From contig CAZYKR010000147.1 in the NCBI GenBank assembly GCA_964648005.1, forward strand, positions 1-11,083: a stretch of 11,083 bases of DNA, read 5' to 3'. The translations under genes were made by a program, and so were the position numbers. Within the stretch, counting starts at the first letter, position 1. Every line of letters starts with the position of its first letter. Below, in pieces: positions 1-6,598 of the stretch. The DNA comes from JAGQTE01 sp964648005. Its GTDB lineage: Bacteria > Actinomycetota > Acidimicrobiia > Acidimicrobiales > Acidimicrobilacustridaceae. The notes below the pieces were generated by a model. The model saw nothing but the letters and a program-made list of their open reading frames with translations, searched no databases and had not been told where the DNA came from.

Positions 1-576
1 GGCGAAGCCGGTGACGTCCTCGACGTGGTCGGGCTCGTCGGCCTCGAACAACAGCAGGTGATCGGGCCGGTGGTGGGGCAGGTCGTGGTCCCGGTGGAAG
101 TGTGGGTCGCGCGCCGCCACGCACCCGTCGACGGCCAACCAGCCGGCGTGGCGGTGATCGGGATGCAGCCGGTACCGCCGCCACGGGTCGTGGCCGAGGA
201 CGACCTGCGGGCGCAACCGGCGGATCCAGCGCGCCACCTCGCCGCGCTCGGCGAGCCCGGACTGCAGGTCGCCGTCGACGTGACCGAGGAACACGACCTC
301 GCCGGTGGCGCCCAGAGCGGCGGCGGCGGCGCGCTGCTCGTCCTGGCGCACGGCGACCAGGGCATCGGTGTCGGCGTCGGCGTCCCACGTCCCCTTCGAG
401 CCGTCGGTGCAGACCAGGTGGTGCACGACGCAGCCGGCGGCGGCCCACTTCGCCATCGTGGCGCCGGCCTGGAACTCGCCGTCATCGGGGTGGGCGACGA
501 TCACCAGCGCGCTCGCCGGCGTCGGCAGGTCGACGCCGGCGTCGGGGCGGGGGAGGGGATGGGTGGAGACCGTCAC
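1..576 (-). CDS. PIG-L/LmbE family deacetylase (partial, C-terminus cut by window edge)
   Basis: A probable zinc-dependent N-deacetylase of the PIG-L/LmbE fold, which removes acetyl groups from N-acetylglucosamine-type or similar amides. The first 192 residues are visible. Seen directly: the family signature AHPDDGEF at residues 28-35 and a second motif HPDH at 138-141 followed by AG. By family knowledge H29, D32 and H141 are the expected zinc ligands and D31 the general base. No signal peptide or membrane segment is visible, so it is likely cytosolic. The GTG start at 576 is chosen because it overlaps the cofC stop as GTGA and has a GGAG sequence at 582-585, five bases upstream. The gene is therefore cotranscribed and probably translationally coupled with cofC. 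Family relatives include MshB/Mca (mycothiol) and BshB (bacillithiol) enzymes. The substrate cannot be assigned; the DDGEF motif differs from the DDES form typical of MshB/Mca. Family assignment is firm, substrate unknown. Confidence 0.9.
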   Translation of the reverse strand, partial: MTVSTHPLPRPDAGVDLPTPASALVIVAHPDDGEFQAGATMAKWAAAGCVVHHLVCTDGSKGTWDADADTDALVAVRQDEQRAAAAALGATGEVVFLGHVDGDLQSGLAERGEVARWIRRLRPQVVLGHDPWRRYRLHPDHRHAGWLAVDGCVAARDPHFHRDHDLPHHRPDHLLLFEADEPDHVEDVTGFA

Positions 577-1235
577 ACCGGCTCCGGACCGCCCGGGGCG
601 TCGGTCGTGCACGCCGACGTCGGTTCGATCCCGGCCGTGGCGAGCACGCCGGCCCCCGCCCACTCCGGCGACGTCAGGTCGCGAGGCTCGTCGACGTCCC
701 AGCCCAGGTGCACCGGGCGCAGGATCGTGACCGGCAGGCCCAGTCGCTCGGCCTCGGCGCGGTGGCGACCGAACGATCCGGGTCCGTAGGCGAAGGTGAA
801 GCCGGCGCCGGTCGGCACGATGGCGACGTTGGTGCCGTCCTCGTGGCGGTCCGGCACCAGGCCGACGTGGCCCGCCGGCACCTCCGCCACCACGGCGGCG
901 AGGTCGCGGGCGTAGGGCAGGTCGGCGTGGCAGACGGCGGCGGCGGTGGCCCCGGCGGCGTGTGCCGTTGCCACCCCGGCGGTGACGGCGCCGTCCAAGC
1001 CGAGGCCGGGCGTCCAGCACACGTCGACGCCGAGGGCCTCGGCCCAGCTCCGCACGTCGAGGTCGTCGCAGACCACGAGGACCCGCAGGGGCTGCGCCGC
1101 CGCCACGACCGTCGCCGCCATGTGGCGGGCGAGCGCGGCGCGCTCGGGCGCCGTGAGCGCTGGTGCCAGGCGGAGCTTGGCGCGCTCGAACGCCTTGACC
1201 GGAACCACCACCACAGCAGGCGCCGCCGACGACAT
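573..1235 (-). CDS. cofC: CofC/FbiD-type guanylyltransferase of coenzyme F420 biosynthesis
   Basis: Predicted 220-residue nucleotidyltransferase that joins GTP to a three-carbon phosphate (phosphoenolpyruvate in actinobacterial FbiD, 2-phospho-L-lactate in archaeal CofC). The product is the activated side-chain precursor of coenzyme F420. Motifs seen: the N-terminal nucleotide-binding strand VVVVPVK (8-14) followed by AKLRL (19-23); HADLP (103-107), whose Asp is an expected metal ligand; the PD...DGTN segment (128-136); GPGSFGRH (151-158); and DVDEPRDL (180-187). Length and motif order match the family. The ATG at 1235 is chosen because it immediately precedes the conserved strand and lies exactly seven bases from a TAGACT -10 element, implying a leaderless mRNA. 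The TGA stop overlaps the GTG start of the PIG-L gene. Divergent placement beside gpsA matches fbiD (Rv2983)/gpsA (Rv2982c) in M. tuberculosis. Which substrate is used cannot be told from sequence alone. Confidence 0.88.
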   Translation of the reverse strand: MSSAAPAVVVVPVKAFERAKLRLAPALTAPERAALARHMAATVVAAAQPLRVLVVCDDLDVRSWAEALGVDVCWTPGLGLDGAVTAGVATAHAAGATAAAVCHADLPYARDLAAVVAEVPAGHVGLVPDRHEDGTNVAIVPTGAGFTFAYGPGSFGRHRAEAERLGLPVTILRPVHLGWDVDEPRDLTSPEWAGAGVLATAGIEPTSACTTDAPGGPEPV

Positions 1236-1242
1236 CGGGAGC

Positions 1243-1248
1243 AGTCTA
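1243..1248 (-). promoter_or_regulatory. -10 element for leaderless cofC transcript
   Basis: On the minus strand TAGACT is followed by exactly seven bases (GCTCCCG) and then the cofC ATG. TAnnnT with transcription starting about seven bases downstream is the common actinobacterial -10 layout, so the transcript should begin at or next to the start codon. No convincing -35 hexamer and no Shine-Dalgarno sequence is seen, which fits a leaderless mRNA. Confidence 0.6.
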
Positions 1249-1324
1249 CGGACCGTCACCGCACACAGCGCCCGCCCGGTGCCGGCCTGGCGTCGGCCCG
1301 GGTGAGCGGTCCCGGTGGCGCGCC

Positions 1325-1330
1325 TAGGGT
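1325..1330 (+). promoter_or_regulatory. -10 element for leaderless gpsA operon transcript
   Basis: TAGGGT is followed by exactly seven bases (GCGGGCC) and then the gpsA ATG, the same spacing as on the cofC side. A weak -35-like GTGAGC lies at 1302-1307 with a 17-base spacer (three of six matches to TTGACA). No Shine-Dalgarno sequence precedes the ATG. This would be the promoter for gpsA and probably for the two coupled genes after it. Confidence 0.65.
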
Positions 1331-1337
1331 GCGGGCC

Positions 1338-2345
1338 ATGCGGATCACCGTCGCCGTCATCGGGGGAGGGTCGTGGGGCACCACGGTCGCCCACCTGGCC
1401 GCCAGCAACGTCCCGACGGTGGTGTGGGCACGCGATCCGGGGGTGGCGGACGAGATCACCACCGAGCATCGCAACTCCCGCTACCTGGCCGGGTACGACC
1501 TGCACCCGTCGCTGCGGGCCACCGCCGACCTGGCCGATGCGGTCCGCCAGGCCGATGTCGTCGTGATGGGCGTGCCCTCGCACTGCTTCCGGGCGACGCT
1601 GACCGACGTCGCCGAGCACATCCGGGCGTGGGTGCCGGTCGTCTCGCTGACCAAGGGCCTCGAGCAGGGCACCCGGCTGCGCATGACCCAGATCATCCAG
1701 GAGGTCCTGCCCGGTCACCCCTACGGCGTGCTGACCGGGCCGAACCTGGCCAAGGAGATCCTGGCCGGCGATGCCGCCGCCACGGTCATCGCCATGTCGG
1801 ACCCCAACGTCGCCGACGAGATGCAGCGCGTCTTCGCCGGCCGGCTGTTTCGTGTGTACACCAACCACGATGTCGTCGGCTGCGAGCTCGGTGGTGCGTT
1901 GAAGAACGTCATCGCCATCGCCTCGGGCATGGCCGACGGTCTCGGCACCGGCGACAACACCCGCGCCGCCGTCATCACCCGCGGCCTGGCCGAGCTGTCG
2001 CGCCTGGGCGTGGCGCTGGGTGGCCACGGCGTGACGTTCTCCGGCCTCGCCGGCATGGGCGACCTGCTGGCGACGTGCATCAGCCCGCAGAGCCGCAACC
2101 GGTACGTGGGCGTGCAGTTGGGCAAGGGCCACACGATCGACGAGGTCATCGCCGAGATGGATCAGGTCGCCGAGGGTGTGAAGACGGCGCCGGTCGTGCT
2201 GGAGCTGGCGGCGTCGGTCGGTGTCGAGATGCCGATCGCCGAAGAGGTGTACGAGGTGTGCCACAACGGTCGCAGCGCCACCGACGCGTACCGAGGCCTG
2301 CTGCGTCGACACAACGTCGACGAGATGCACGGGCTCGCCGACTGA
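1338..2345 (+). CDS. gpsA: NAD(P)-dependent glycerol-3-phosphate dehydrogenase
   Basis: 335 residues, the usual GpsA length. It reduces dihydroxyacetone phosphate to sn-glycerol-3-phosphate, the backbone donor for membrane phospholipids, in the cytosol. Seen: an N-terminal Rossmann motif VIGGGSWGT (about residues 7-15), SLTKGLE with K106, GPNLAKEI (the usual GPS is GPN here), the catalytic-lysine segment GALKNVIAIASG with K189, and the C-terminal substrate-binding segments GLAGMGDLLATC and SRNRYVG. The ATG at 1338 starts the Rossmann strand directly and sits seven bases from a TAGGGT -10 element, so the mRNA is probably leaderless. The stop overlaps the next start as TGATG, indicating translational coupling. 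Its divergence from cofC parallels the Rv2983/Rv2982c arrangement of mycobacteria. Identification is secure; the cofactor preference (NADH or NADPH) is not determined. Confidence 0.96.
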   Translation: MRITVAVIGGGSWGTTVAHLAASNVPTVVWARDPGVADEITTEHRNSRYLAGYDLHPSLRATADLADAVRQADVVVMGVPSHCFRATLTDVAEHIRAWVPVVSLTKGLEQGTRLRMTQIIQEVLPGHPYGVLTGPNLAKEILAGDAAATVIAMSDPNVADEMQRVFAGRLFRVYTNHDVVGCELGGALKNVIAIASGMADGLGTGDNTRAAVITRGLAELSRLGVALGGHGVTFSGLAGMGDLLATCISPQSRNRYVGVQLGKGHTIDEVIAEMDQVAEGVKTAPVVLELAASVGVEMPIAEEVYEVCHNGRSATDAYRGLLRRHNVDEMHGLAD

Positions 2346-4645
2346 TGGGTTCGAGCGTCGCCGGGCGCGGTTGGCTGCGACCGTGGTGGTGGGAGCGCCA
2401 GGACGATCCGAACGACGCGGGGTGGACCCCGTCGCCGCGTCCGGCCACGGCGGTCGCGTCCGGGGGAGCCGTGCCCGATGTCGCCGGGCTCGTGGCGCCG
2501 GCGAACACGACGCATCGCGAGGTGGCGGTGACCGGCACCCTCGGCGGTGGTCCGCTGGCGCTGGTCGACCCGCGCGGCGCCGTGCAGGTGCAGGGTCGAA
2601 CGTGGTCGCTGGACTGGTTGATCGGCGCCGATGACGGCTGGCACGCCCCGGCGCGCACCGCCGCCGTGCGCCGCCGCACCATCGAGGGCGCGCCCGTCAT
2701 CGAGACCGAGGTGCGGGCGCCGGGCGGATCGTTCACCCATCGGGTGTTCGCTGCCGTGGGACCCGACGGTGCCGACGTGGTCGTGGTCGAGGTGCGCAAC
2801 GACACGCCGGTCGCCGGCGCCGTCGCCTTCGCCATCCGGCCCTTCACGACCACCGGCGTTGGGCGCGTGGGATCCGTGGAGCTGGACGAGACGACCGTCC
2901 TCGTCGACGGGACGCCCGCTGTGGCGCTGCCACGCCTGCCCGGCCGCTGGGCGGGTGGCGATGCGCTGCAGGGGGACAGCGCGCTCGTGGTGCTGGCGGG
3001 GGAGGCGGCGGAGCCGCCGGCGACGCCGATGCGGTGCGCTGCAGGGCTCGCCAACGCCGCGTTCGTCCTACCCATCCCGCACACGGCGACGGCGCGCGTG
3101 GTGATGGCGGTCACCGGTGCCGTCGCCGCGCCGACGGCGCTCCCGCCGCTCGACAACGTCGTGAGCGGCTGGCGAGGCCAGCTCGATCGCGGGGCGCGGG
3201 TCGTGCTGCCCGCAGGTGTGCTGGCGGATCGCGTGCGCGAGGCGACGGCGGCCGTGCTGCTCGCCGCGGCCGACGAGGACCTGCGGACGGTGCCGCCCCG
3301 GCGGCTCGAGGCGACCGAGGAGGCCGCCGTGCTCGGCGCGCTGGACGCCTTCGGGTTCGGCGACGAGGCGGGCCGGCTGCTGGTCGACCTCGAGGAGCGC
3401 GTGGCGCTCGACGGGTACCTGGGCGGCCCCGACGGTCGACGGGACGCCAACGGCGCCCTGCTGTCGGCGCTGGCCGCCCACGTGCAGCTGACCGGCGACA
3501 CGGTGCTCGCCGACCAGCTCGTCGGTCCCGTCGCCAAGGCAGCGCACTGGGTGGCGCGCACCCGACGTCCCCGGCGGGCCAAGCACGCGCCTCGCCTCGC
3601 CGGGGCACTCCCGGACGGACCCGGTCCGCGGTGGTGTGGCGGTTCGGGCACGTGGCTCCGGGATCTGGCCTGGTCGCTGGCCGGCGTCGAGGGTGCGGCC
3701 GAGGTGCTGGCGCGCGTCGATCAGCCCGACGCCGCGGCCGACCTCGTGGCGCAGGCCGCCGTGCTGCGCGCCGATCTGGCCGAGCTCGTCACGACCGCCA
3801 CCCGTGACCTGGGAACCGACGGTGCCGGTGTGGCACTGGCACCGCAGCCCGATGTCGGCATCGACCGGCGGGTGGTGGCGTCGCTCGAGCCCTTGATCCT
3901 GCTCGGCGACCTGCCCGCGGTGTTGGCCGACGGCACCCTCGACGCCGTCGCCGATACGGCGGCACACGCCGGACTGGTGCGCGAGCCCGCCACCGGTGGA
4001 TCGAGCGTGGCGCTCACCGCCGTGGCGGCCCTCGCCGCGGCGGCGACGCGCCCGGGCGCGGCCACGCAGCGCCTGCGGGCCGCGGCGTTCGCCGGCCCCG
4101 GCGCCGGTACGTGGCCGGAGGTGGTGCACCCCCGCACCGGCGGCGGAGTGGCCGGCGATCCGTGGCACGCCCCGAGCGCGGCGTGGCTGTTGCTGGCGCT
4201 GCGCCGCCTGCTGCTGGTCGAGCCGGGCGTCTGCTGGTGGGAGCGGGCGACGCCACGGCCGGGGGCCGCTGCCGACGACCCGAACGTTGCGGTGCTCGAC
4301 CTCGTGCCGATCCTGTCGTCGTCGTGGGTCGGAGCGCCCTTCGAGGTGCACGCCCTGCCGGCCAGCGTCGGCTCGGTCTCCTATGCCGTGCGGTGGCACG
4401 GCCCGCGCCCGGCGCTGCTGTGGGAGATCGACCCCCGGTCCGACGCCGAGGGCGAAGCGCCGCTGCTCGTGTCGAGCGGCCTGGATCCGACCTGGTCGGC
4501 GCGTGCCTGGCGAGGCGAAGCGCTGTTGGCGCCCCCGGTCGTCGTCGACCACGACCACGTGCATGACGACGAGCACCAGCATGCCGACGACCACGACCAC
4601 AGTCACGATCACGACCACGGTCACGATCACGAGGCGCACGGATGA
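2345..4645 (+). CDS. Six-hairpin glycosidase-like protein of unknown function with His/Asp-rich tail
   Basis: I do not recognise this 766-residue protein as a named family. It begins with a Trp-rich segment (WLRPWWWE, about 10-17). A beta-rich region follows (about 55-265) that resembles the N-terminal sandwich of debranching-enzyme-like or GH15-like proteins. Residues about 290-635 are an Ala/Leu-rich helical region reminiscent of an (alpha/alpha)6 barrel, with a typical late segment GTWPEVVHPRTGGG near 589. A short beta domain (about 645-730) precedes the His-rich tail. The general layout suggests binding or hydrolysis of a glycan, but I could not identify the catalytic acids, so an inactive or carbohydrate-binding role is equally possible. 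There is no signal peptide or membrane segment. The ATG at 2345 overlaps the gpsA stop (TGATG), and the stop overlaps the next ATG (ATGA), so it is made together with GpsA and the cyclase. Coding status is strong; function is inferred from fold only. Confidence 0.85.
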   Translation: MGSSVAGRGWLRPWWWERQDDPNDAGWTPSPRPATAVASGGAVPDVAGLVAPANTTHREVAVTGTLGGGPLALVDPRGAVQVQGRTWSLDWLIGADDGWHAPARTAAVRRRTIEGAPVIETEVRAPGGSFTHRVFAAVGPDGADVVVVEVRNDTPVAGAVAFAIRPFTTTGVGRVGSVELDETTVLVDGTPAVALPRLPGRWAGGDALQGDSALVVLAGEAAEPPATPMRCAAGLANAAFVLPIPHTATARVVMAVTGAVAAPTALPPLDNVVSGWRGQLDRGARVVLPAGVLADRVREATAAVLLAAADEDLRTVPPRRLEATEEAAVLGALDAFGFGDEAGRLLVDLEERVALDGYLGGPDGRRDANGALLSALAAHVQLTGDTVLADQLVGPVAKAAHWVARTRRPRRAKHAPRLAGALPDGPGPRWCGGSGTWLRDLAWSLAGVEGAAEVLARVDQPDAAADLVAQAAVLRADLAELVTTATRDLGTDGAGVALAPQPDVGIDRRVVASLEPLILLGDLPAVLADGTLDAVADTAAHAGLVREPATGGSSVALTAVAALAAAATRPGAATQRLRAAAFAGPGAGTWPEVVHPRTGGGVAGDPWHAPSAAWLLLALRRLLLVEPGVCWWERATPRPGAAADDPNVAVLDLVPILSSSWVGAPFEVHALPASVGSVSYAVRWHGPRPALLWEIDPRSDAEGEAPLLVSSGLDPTWSARAWRGEALLAPPVVVDHDHVHDDEHQHADDHDHSHDHDHGHDHEAHG
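4547..4642 (+). other. His/Asp-rich C-terminal tail (metal-binding-like)
   Basis: The last 32 residues (735-766) of the glycosidase-like protein contain 13 His and 12 Asp/Glu, mostly alternating as HDHDH. Such tails bind Zn, Ni or Co in metal chaperones and transporters (for example HypB, UreE, CobW relatives). Here the tail is attached to an apparent carbohydrate-active protein and not to a transporter. A GAGG at 4631-4634 inside the tail codons lies seven bases before the cyclase ATG and may act as its ribosome binding site. Confidence 0.85.
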
Positions 4646-6597
4646 GCGCCTACGACGTCGGTCCGTTGTCCGAGGCCGAGGTCGTGCTGCAGGCGCTGCT
4701 GGTCGACCTCGGCGTGCCGGTGCCCGAGGTCGAGCGGGCCACGATCGAGGGGACGCTGCACCTGCTGGCGCTGGAGCGGCTGGTGTCGCTCGAGGCCGCG
4801 GCGTACACGCTCGAGGAGGTCGCCGCCACCACGGGCATCGGCGCCGAACAGATCCGGGCCTACTGGCGGGCGCTGGGGTTCCCCGAGCCGCGGCCGGGCG
4901 AGCCCGTGTTCTCCGACACCGACCTCGAGATGCTCTCGGTGGTGCTGCCGTTCATCGCCGAAGGGGGCCTCGACGAGGCCGGGACCACGCAGATGGCACG
5001 GGTCATCGGCTCGTCGCTGGCCAAGATCGCCACGGCCCAGATCGAGGCGATCGAGCGCGCCGTGAGCGAGTCGACCAATGACGTGGTCGACGATGACCGG
5101 ATCGACGAAGACGTGCTCGAGGCGGTCGAGCAGGGTGAGGGGGCGCTCGAGACGCTCGATCCCGACACCGAGGCGGACCTGGTAGCTGCGGCGCGCCGAG
5201 CCGCGGAGCTGTTGCCGATGATGCCGCGCCTGATGGAGTTCGTGTGGCGTCGTCACCTCGGCCACGCCGCGCGCCGACGCATCATCCGCGCCGCCACCGA
5301 GGAAGAGGTGGACGACGTCTGTGTCGGCTTCGCCGACCTCGTCGGTTTCACCGCCGCCACCCAGGAGCTGCCCGAGGACGAGCTGGCGCACGTCGTCGAC
5401 CGTTTCGAGTCCATCGCCTACGACTGCGTCGCCGTGCACGGCGGGCGGGTCATCAAGACGATCGGCGACGAGGTGATGTTCCTCACCGACTCGGCCAAGG
5501 CCGGCGCCGAGCTGGCGTTGGACCTGGCCGCCGCCTACCGGGCCGACCCCGACCTGTCCGATGTGCGGGTGGGCCTGGCGGCGGGCAAGGTGCTCGAGCG
5601 AGATGGCGACGTGTACGGCCCGGTCGTGAACCTGGCGAGCCGCATCGTCGCCATCGCCTTCCCCGGGTCGGTGGTGGTCGGTCCCAACCTGCACGCCTCG
5701 CTGGCCGACGACGAAGCGTTCGAGCTCAAGTCGATCCGCAGCCATTACCTCAAGGACATCGGCCGCGTGCGGCTGTGGACGATGCGACGGGCCGGCGAGC
5801 ACGACGACGAGGCCGACCTGCGGGCCACGTCACGTCGTGCGGCACGTCGTCGGTTCATCCTCGAGCGGCGTGAGCGACGGCGCGCCGATGCCGTGCGTCG
5901 CGCCGATGAGGTGGCACCCGACCTGGCGGTGGGCGAGCTCCTCGACGTGCTGGAGGTCGACGAGCACGTCGAGGACGCCACGACCGGCGAGTACGAGGCG
6001 CTCACCGACGCCGTGCTGGCGTCGGACCTCGACGAGGAGACCCAGGTCGAGTTGCTCGCCGACATCGAGGCCGCCAAGCGGCTGCAGGACCTCGAGGAAC
6101 AGGCCGAGGCGCTCGCCGTCGAGGCCGACGCCGCTGCCGAGCGACGCATCGCCCAGATCGAGGAGGACGCCCGCCGGCGCATCGAGGAGATCGAGGCCGA
6201 CAAGCGTCGCCAGGTGGAGCACGTGTTGTCCGAAGCCGAGCAGCGGGCGCAGAAGGCCAACGAAGAAGCGTCTCGTCGGGTCAAGCGGGTGGCCGAGGAG
6301 ACCGAGCGACGTGCCGAGCGCGCTGAGCGCGACGCTCGCCGCGACGCCAAGCGGATGGCGGCCAAAGCGCGTTCCGAGCGCGAGAAGGCCGAAGCCACGG
6401 ACCGCAAGCGCGCCGAGGAGGAGCGCAAGGTCGCCGAGCGCGAGCAGGCCGAGCGCGAGCAGGCCGAGCGCGAGCAGGCCGAGCGTGACGACGCCGAGGC
6501 ACCCGACGCCGCGGAGGGCGACGGCCGTGAGCGGCGTCAGGGCGAGCGTCGACGCCTGGGCCGTCGCTCGATCGACGACGCCGACGGCGAGGCGTAG
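4642..6597 (+). CDS. Soluble class III adenylate cyclase with Rv1264-like regulatory region and long C-terminal coiled coil
   Basis: 651 residues, predicted to make cAMP from ATP as a homodimer in the cytosol. Residues 1 to about 215 are helical and resemble the adenylate cyclase regulatory domain of M. tuberculosis Rv1264, an autoinhibitory, pH-sensing module. The cyclase domain (about 228-378) has every canonical residue with correct spacing: metal Asp D232 (FADLVGFT) and D276, adenine-selecting K272 (KTIGDEV) and D323 (GDVYG), and transition-state N330 and R334 (NLASR). The Lys/Asp pair predicts ATP and not GTP as substrate. Residues about 382-651 are an extra Arg/Glu/Ala-rich region, mostly coiled coil from about 470, including three perfect EREQA units (599-613); Rv1264 lacks this. 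The start overlaps the upstream stop (ATGA). The stop is one base from the convergent lysS stop. Catalytic assignment is firm; the role of the tail is unknown. Confidence 0.93.
   Translation: MSAYDVGPLSEAEVVLQALLVDLGVPVPEVERATIEGTLHLLALERLVSLEAAAYTLEEVAATTGIGAEQIRAYWRALGFPEPRPGEPVFSDTDLEMLSVVLPFIAEGGLDEAGTTQMARVIGSSLAKIATAQIEAIERAVSESTNDVVDDDRIDEDVLEAVEQGEGALETLDPDTEADLVAAARRAAELLPMMPRLMEFVWRRHLGHAARRRIIRAATEEEVDDVCVGFADLVGFTAATQELPEDELAHVVDRFESIAYDCVAVHGGRVIKTIGDEVMFLTDSAKAGAELALDLAAAYRADPDLSDVRVGLAAGKVLERDGDVYGPVVNLASRIVAIAFPGSVVVGPNLHASLADDEAFELKSIRSHYLKDIGRVRLWTMRRAGEHDDEADLRATSRRAARRRFILERRERRRADAVRRADEVAPDLAVGELLDVLEVDEHVEDATTGEYEALTDAVLASDLDEETQVELLADIEAAKRLQDLEEQAEALAVEADAAAERRIAQIEEDARRRIEEIEADKRRQVEHVLSEAEQRAQKANEEASRRVKRVAEETERRAERAERDARRDAKRMAAKARSEREKAEATDRKRAEEERKVAEREQAEREQAEREQAERDDAEAPDAAEGDGRERRQGERRRLGRRSIDDADGEA
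6436..6480 (+). repeat. Three perfect tandem 15-nt repeats within the cyclase coiled coil
   Basis: The unit GAGCGCGAGCAGGCC occurs three times head to tail with no mismatch and encodes EREQA three times (residues 599-613). A fourth copy begins at 6481 (GAGCG) and then diverges. Identity at the DNA level, including synonymous positions, points to recent slippage or duplication, so the copy number may differ between strains. Confidence 0.9.
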
Positions 6598-6598
6598 G

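Noticed and set aside
102..1337. Plus-strand open frame upstream of and continuous with gpsA
   Set aside because: It is antisense to the PIG-L and cofC genes and shows Arg-rich GC-driven composition. GpsA starts at its Rossmann strand at 1338.
1236..2330. Minus-strand frame open across gpsA and continuous with cofC, suggesting a 585-residue protein
   Set aside because: Only the last 220 residues match the CofC family. The upstream part is antisense to gpsA, low in complexity (Gly/Asp/His/Arg-rich), and a leaderless promoter sits right before the short start.
1373..2344. N-terminal extension of the glycosidase-like protein through gpsA in another frame
   Set aside because: The sequence is Arg/Gly/Pro-rich and antagonistic to the well-conserved GpsA frame; the ATG overlapping the gpsA stop is the natural start.
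4642..6597. Guanylate cyclase or inactive cyclase
   Set aside because: The adenine-selecting Lys/Asp pair and all metal and transition-state residues are present with canonical spacing.
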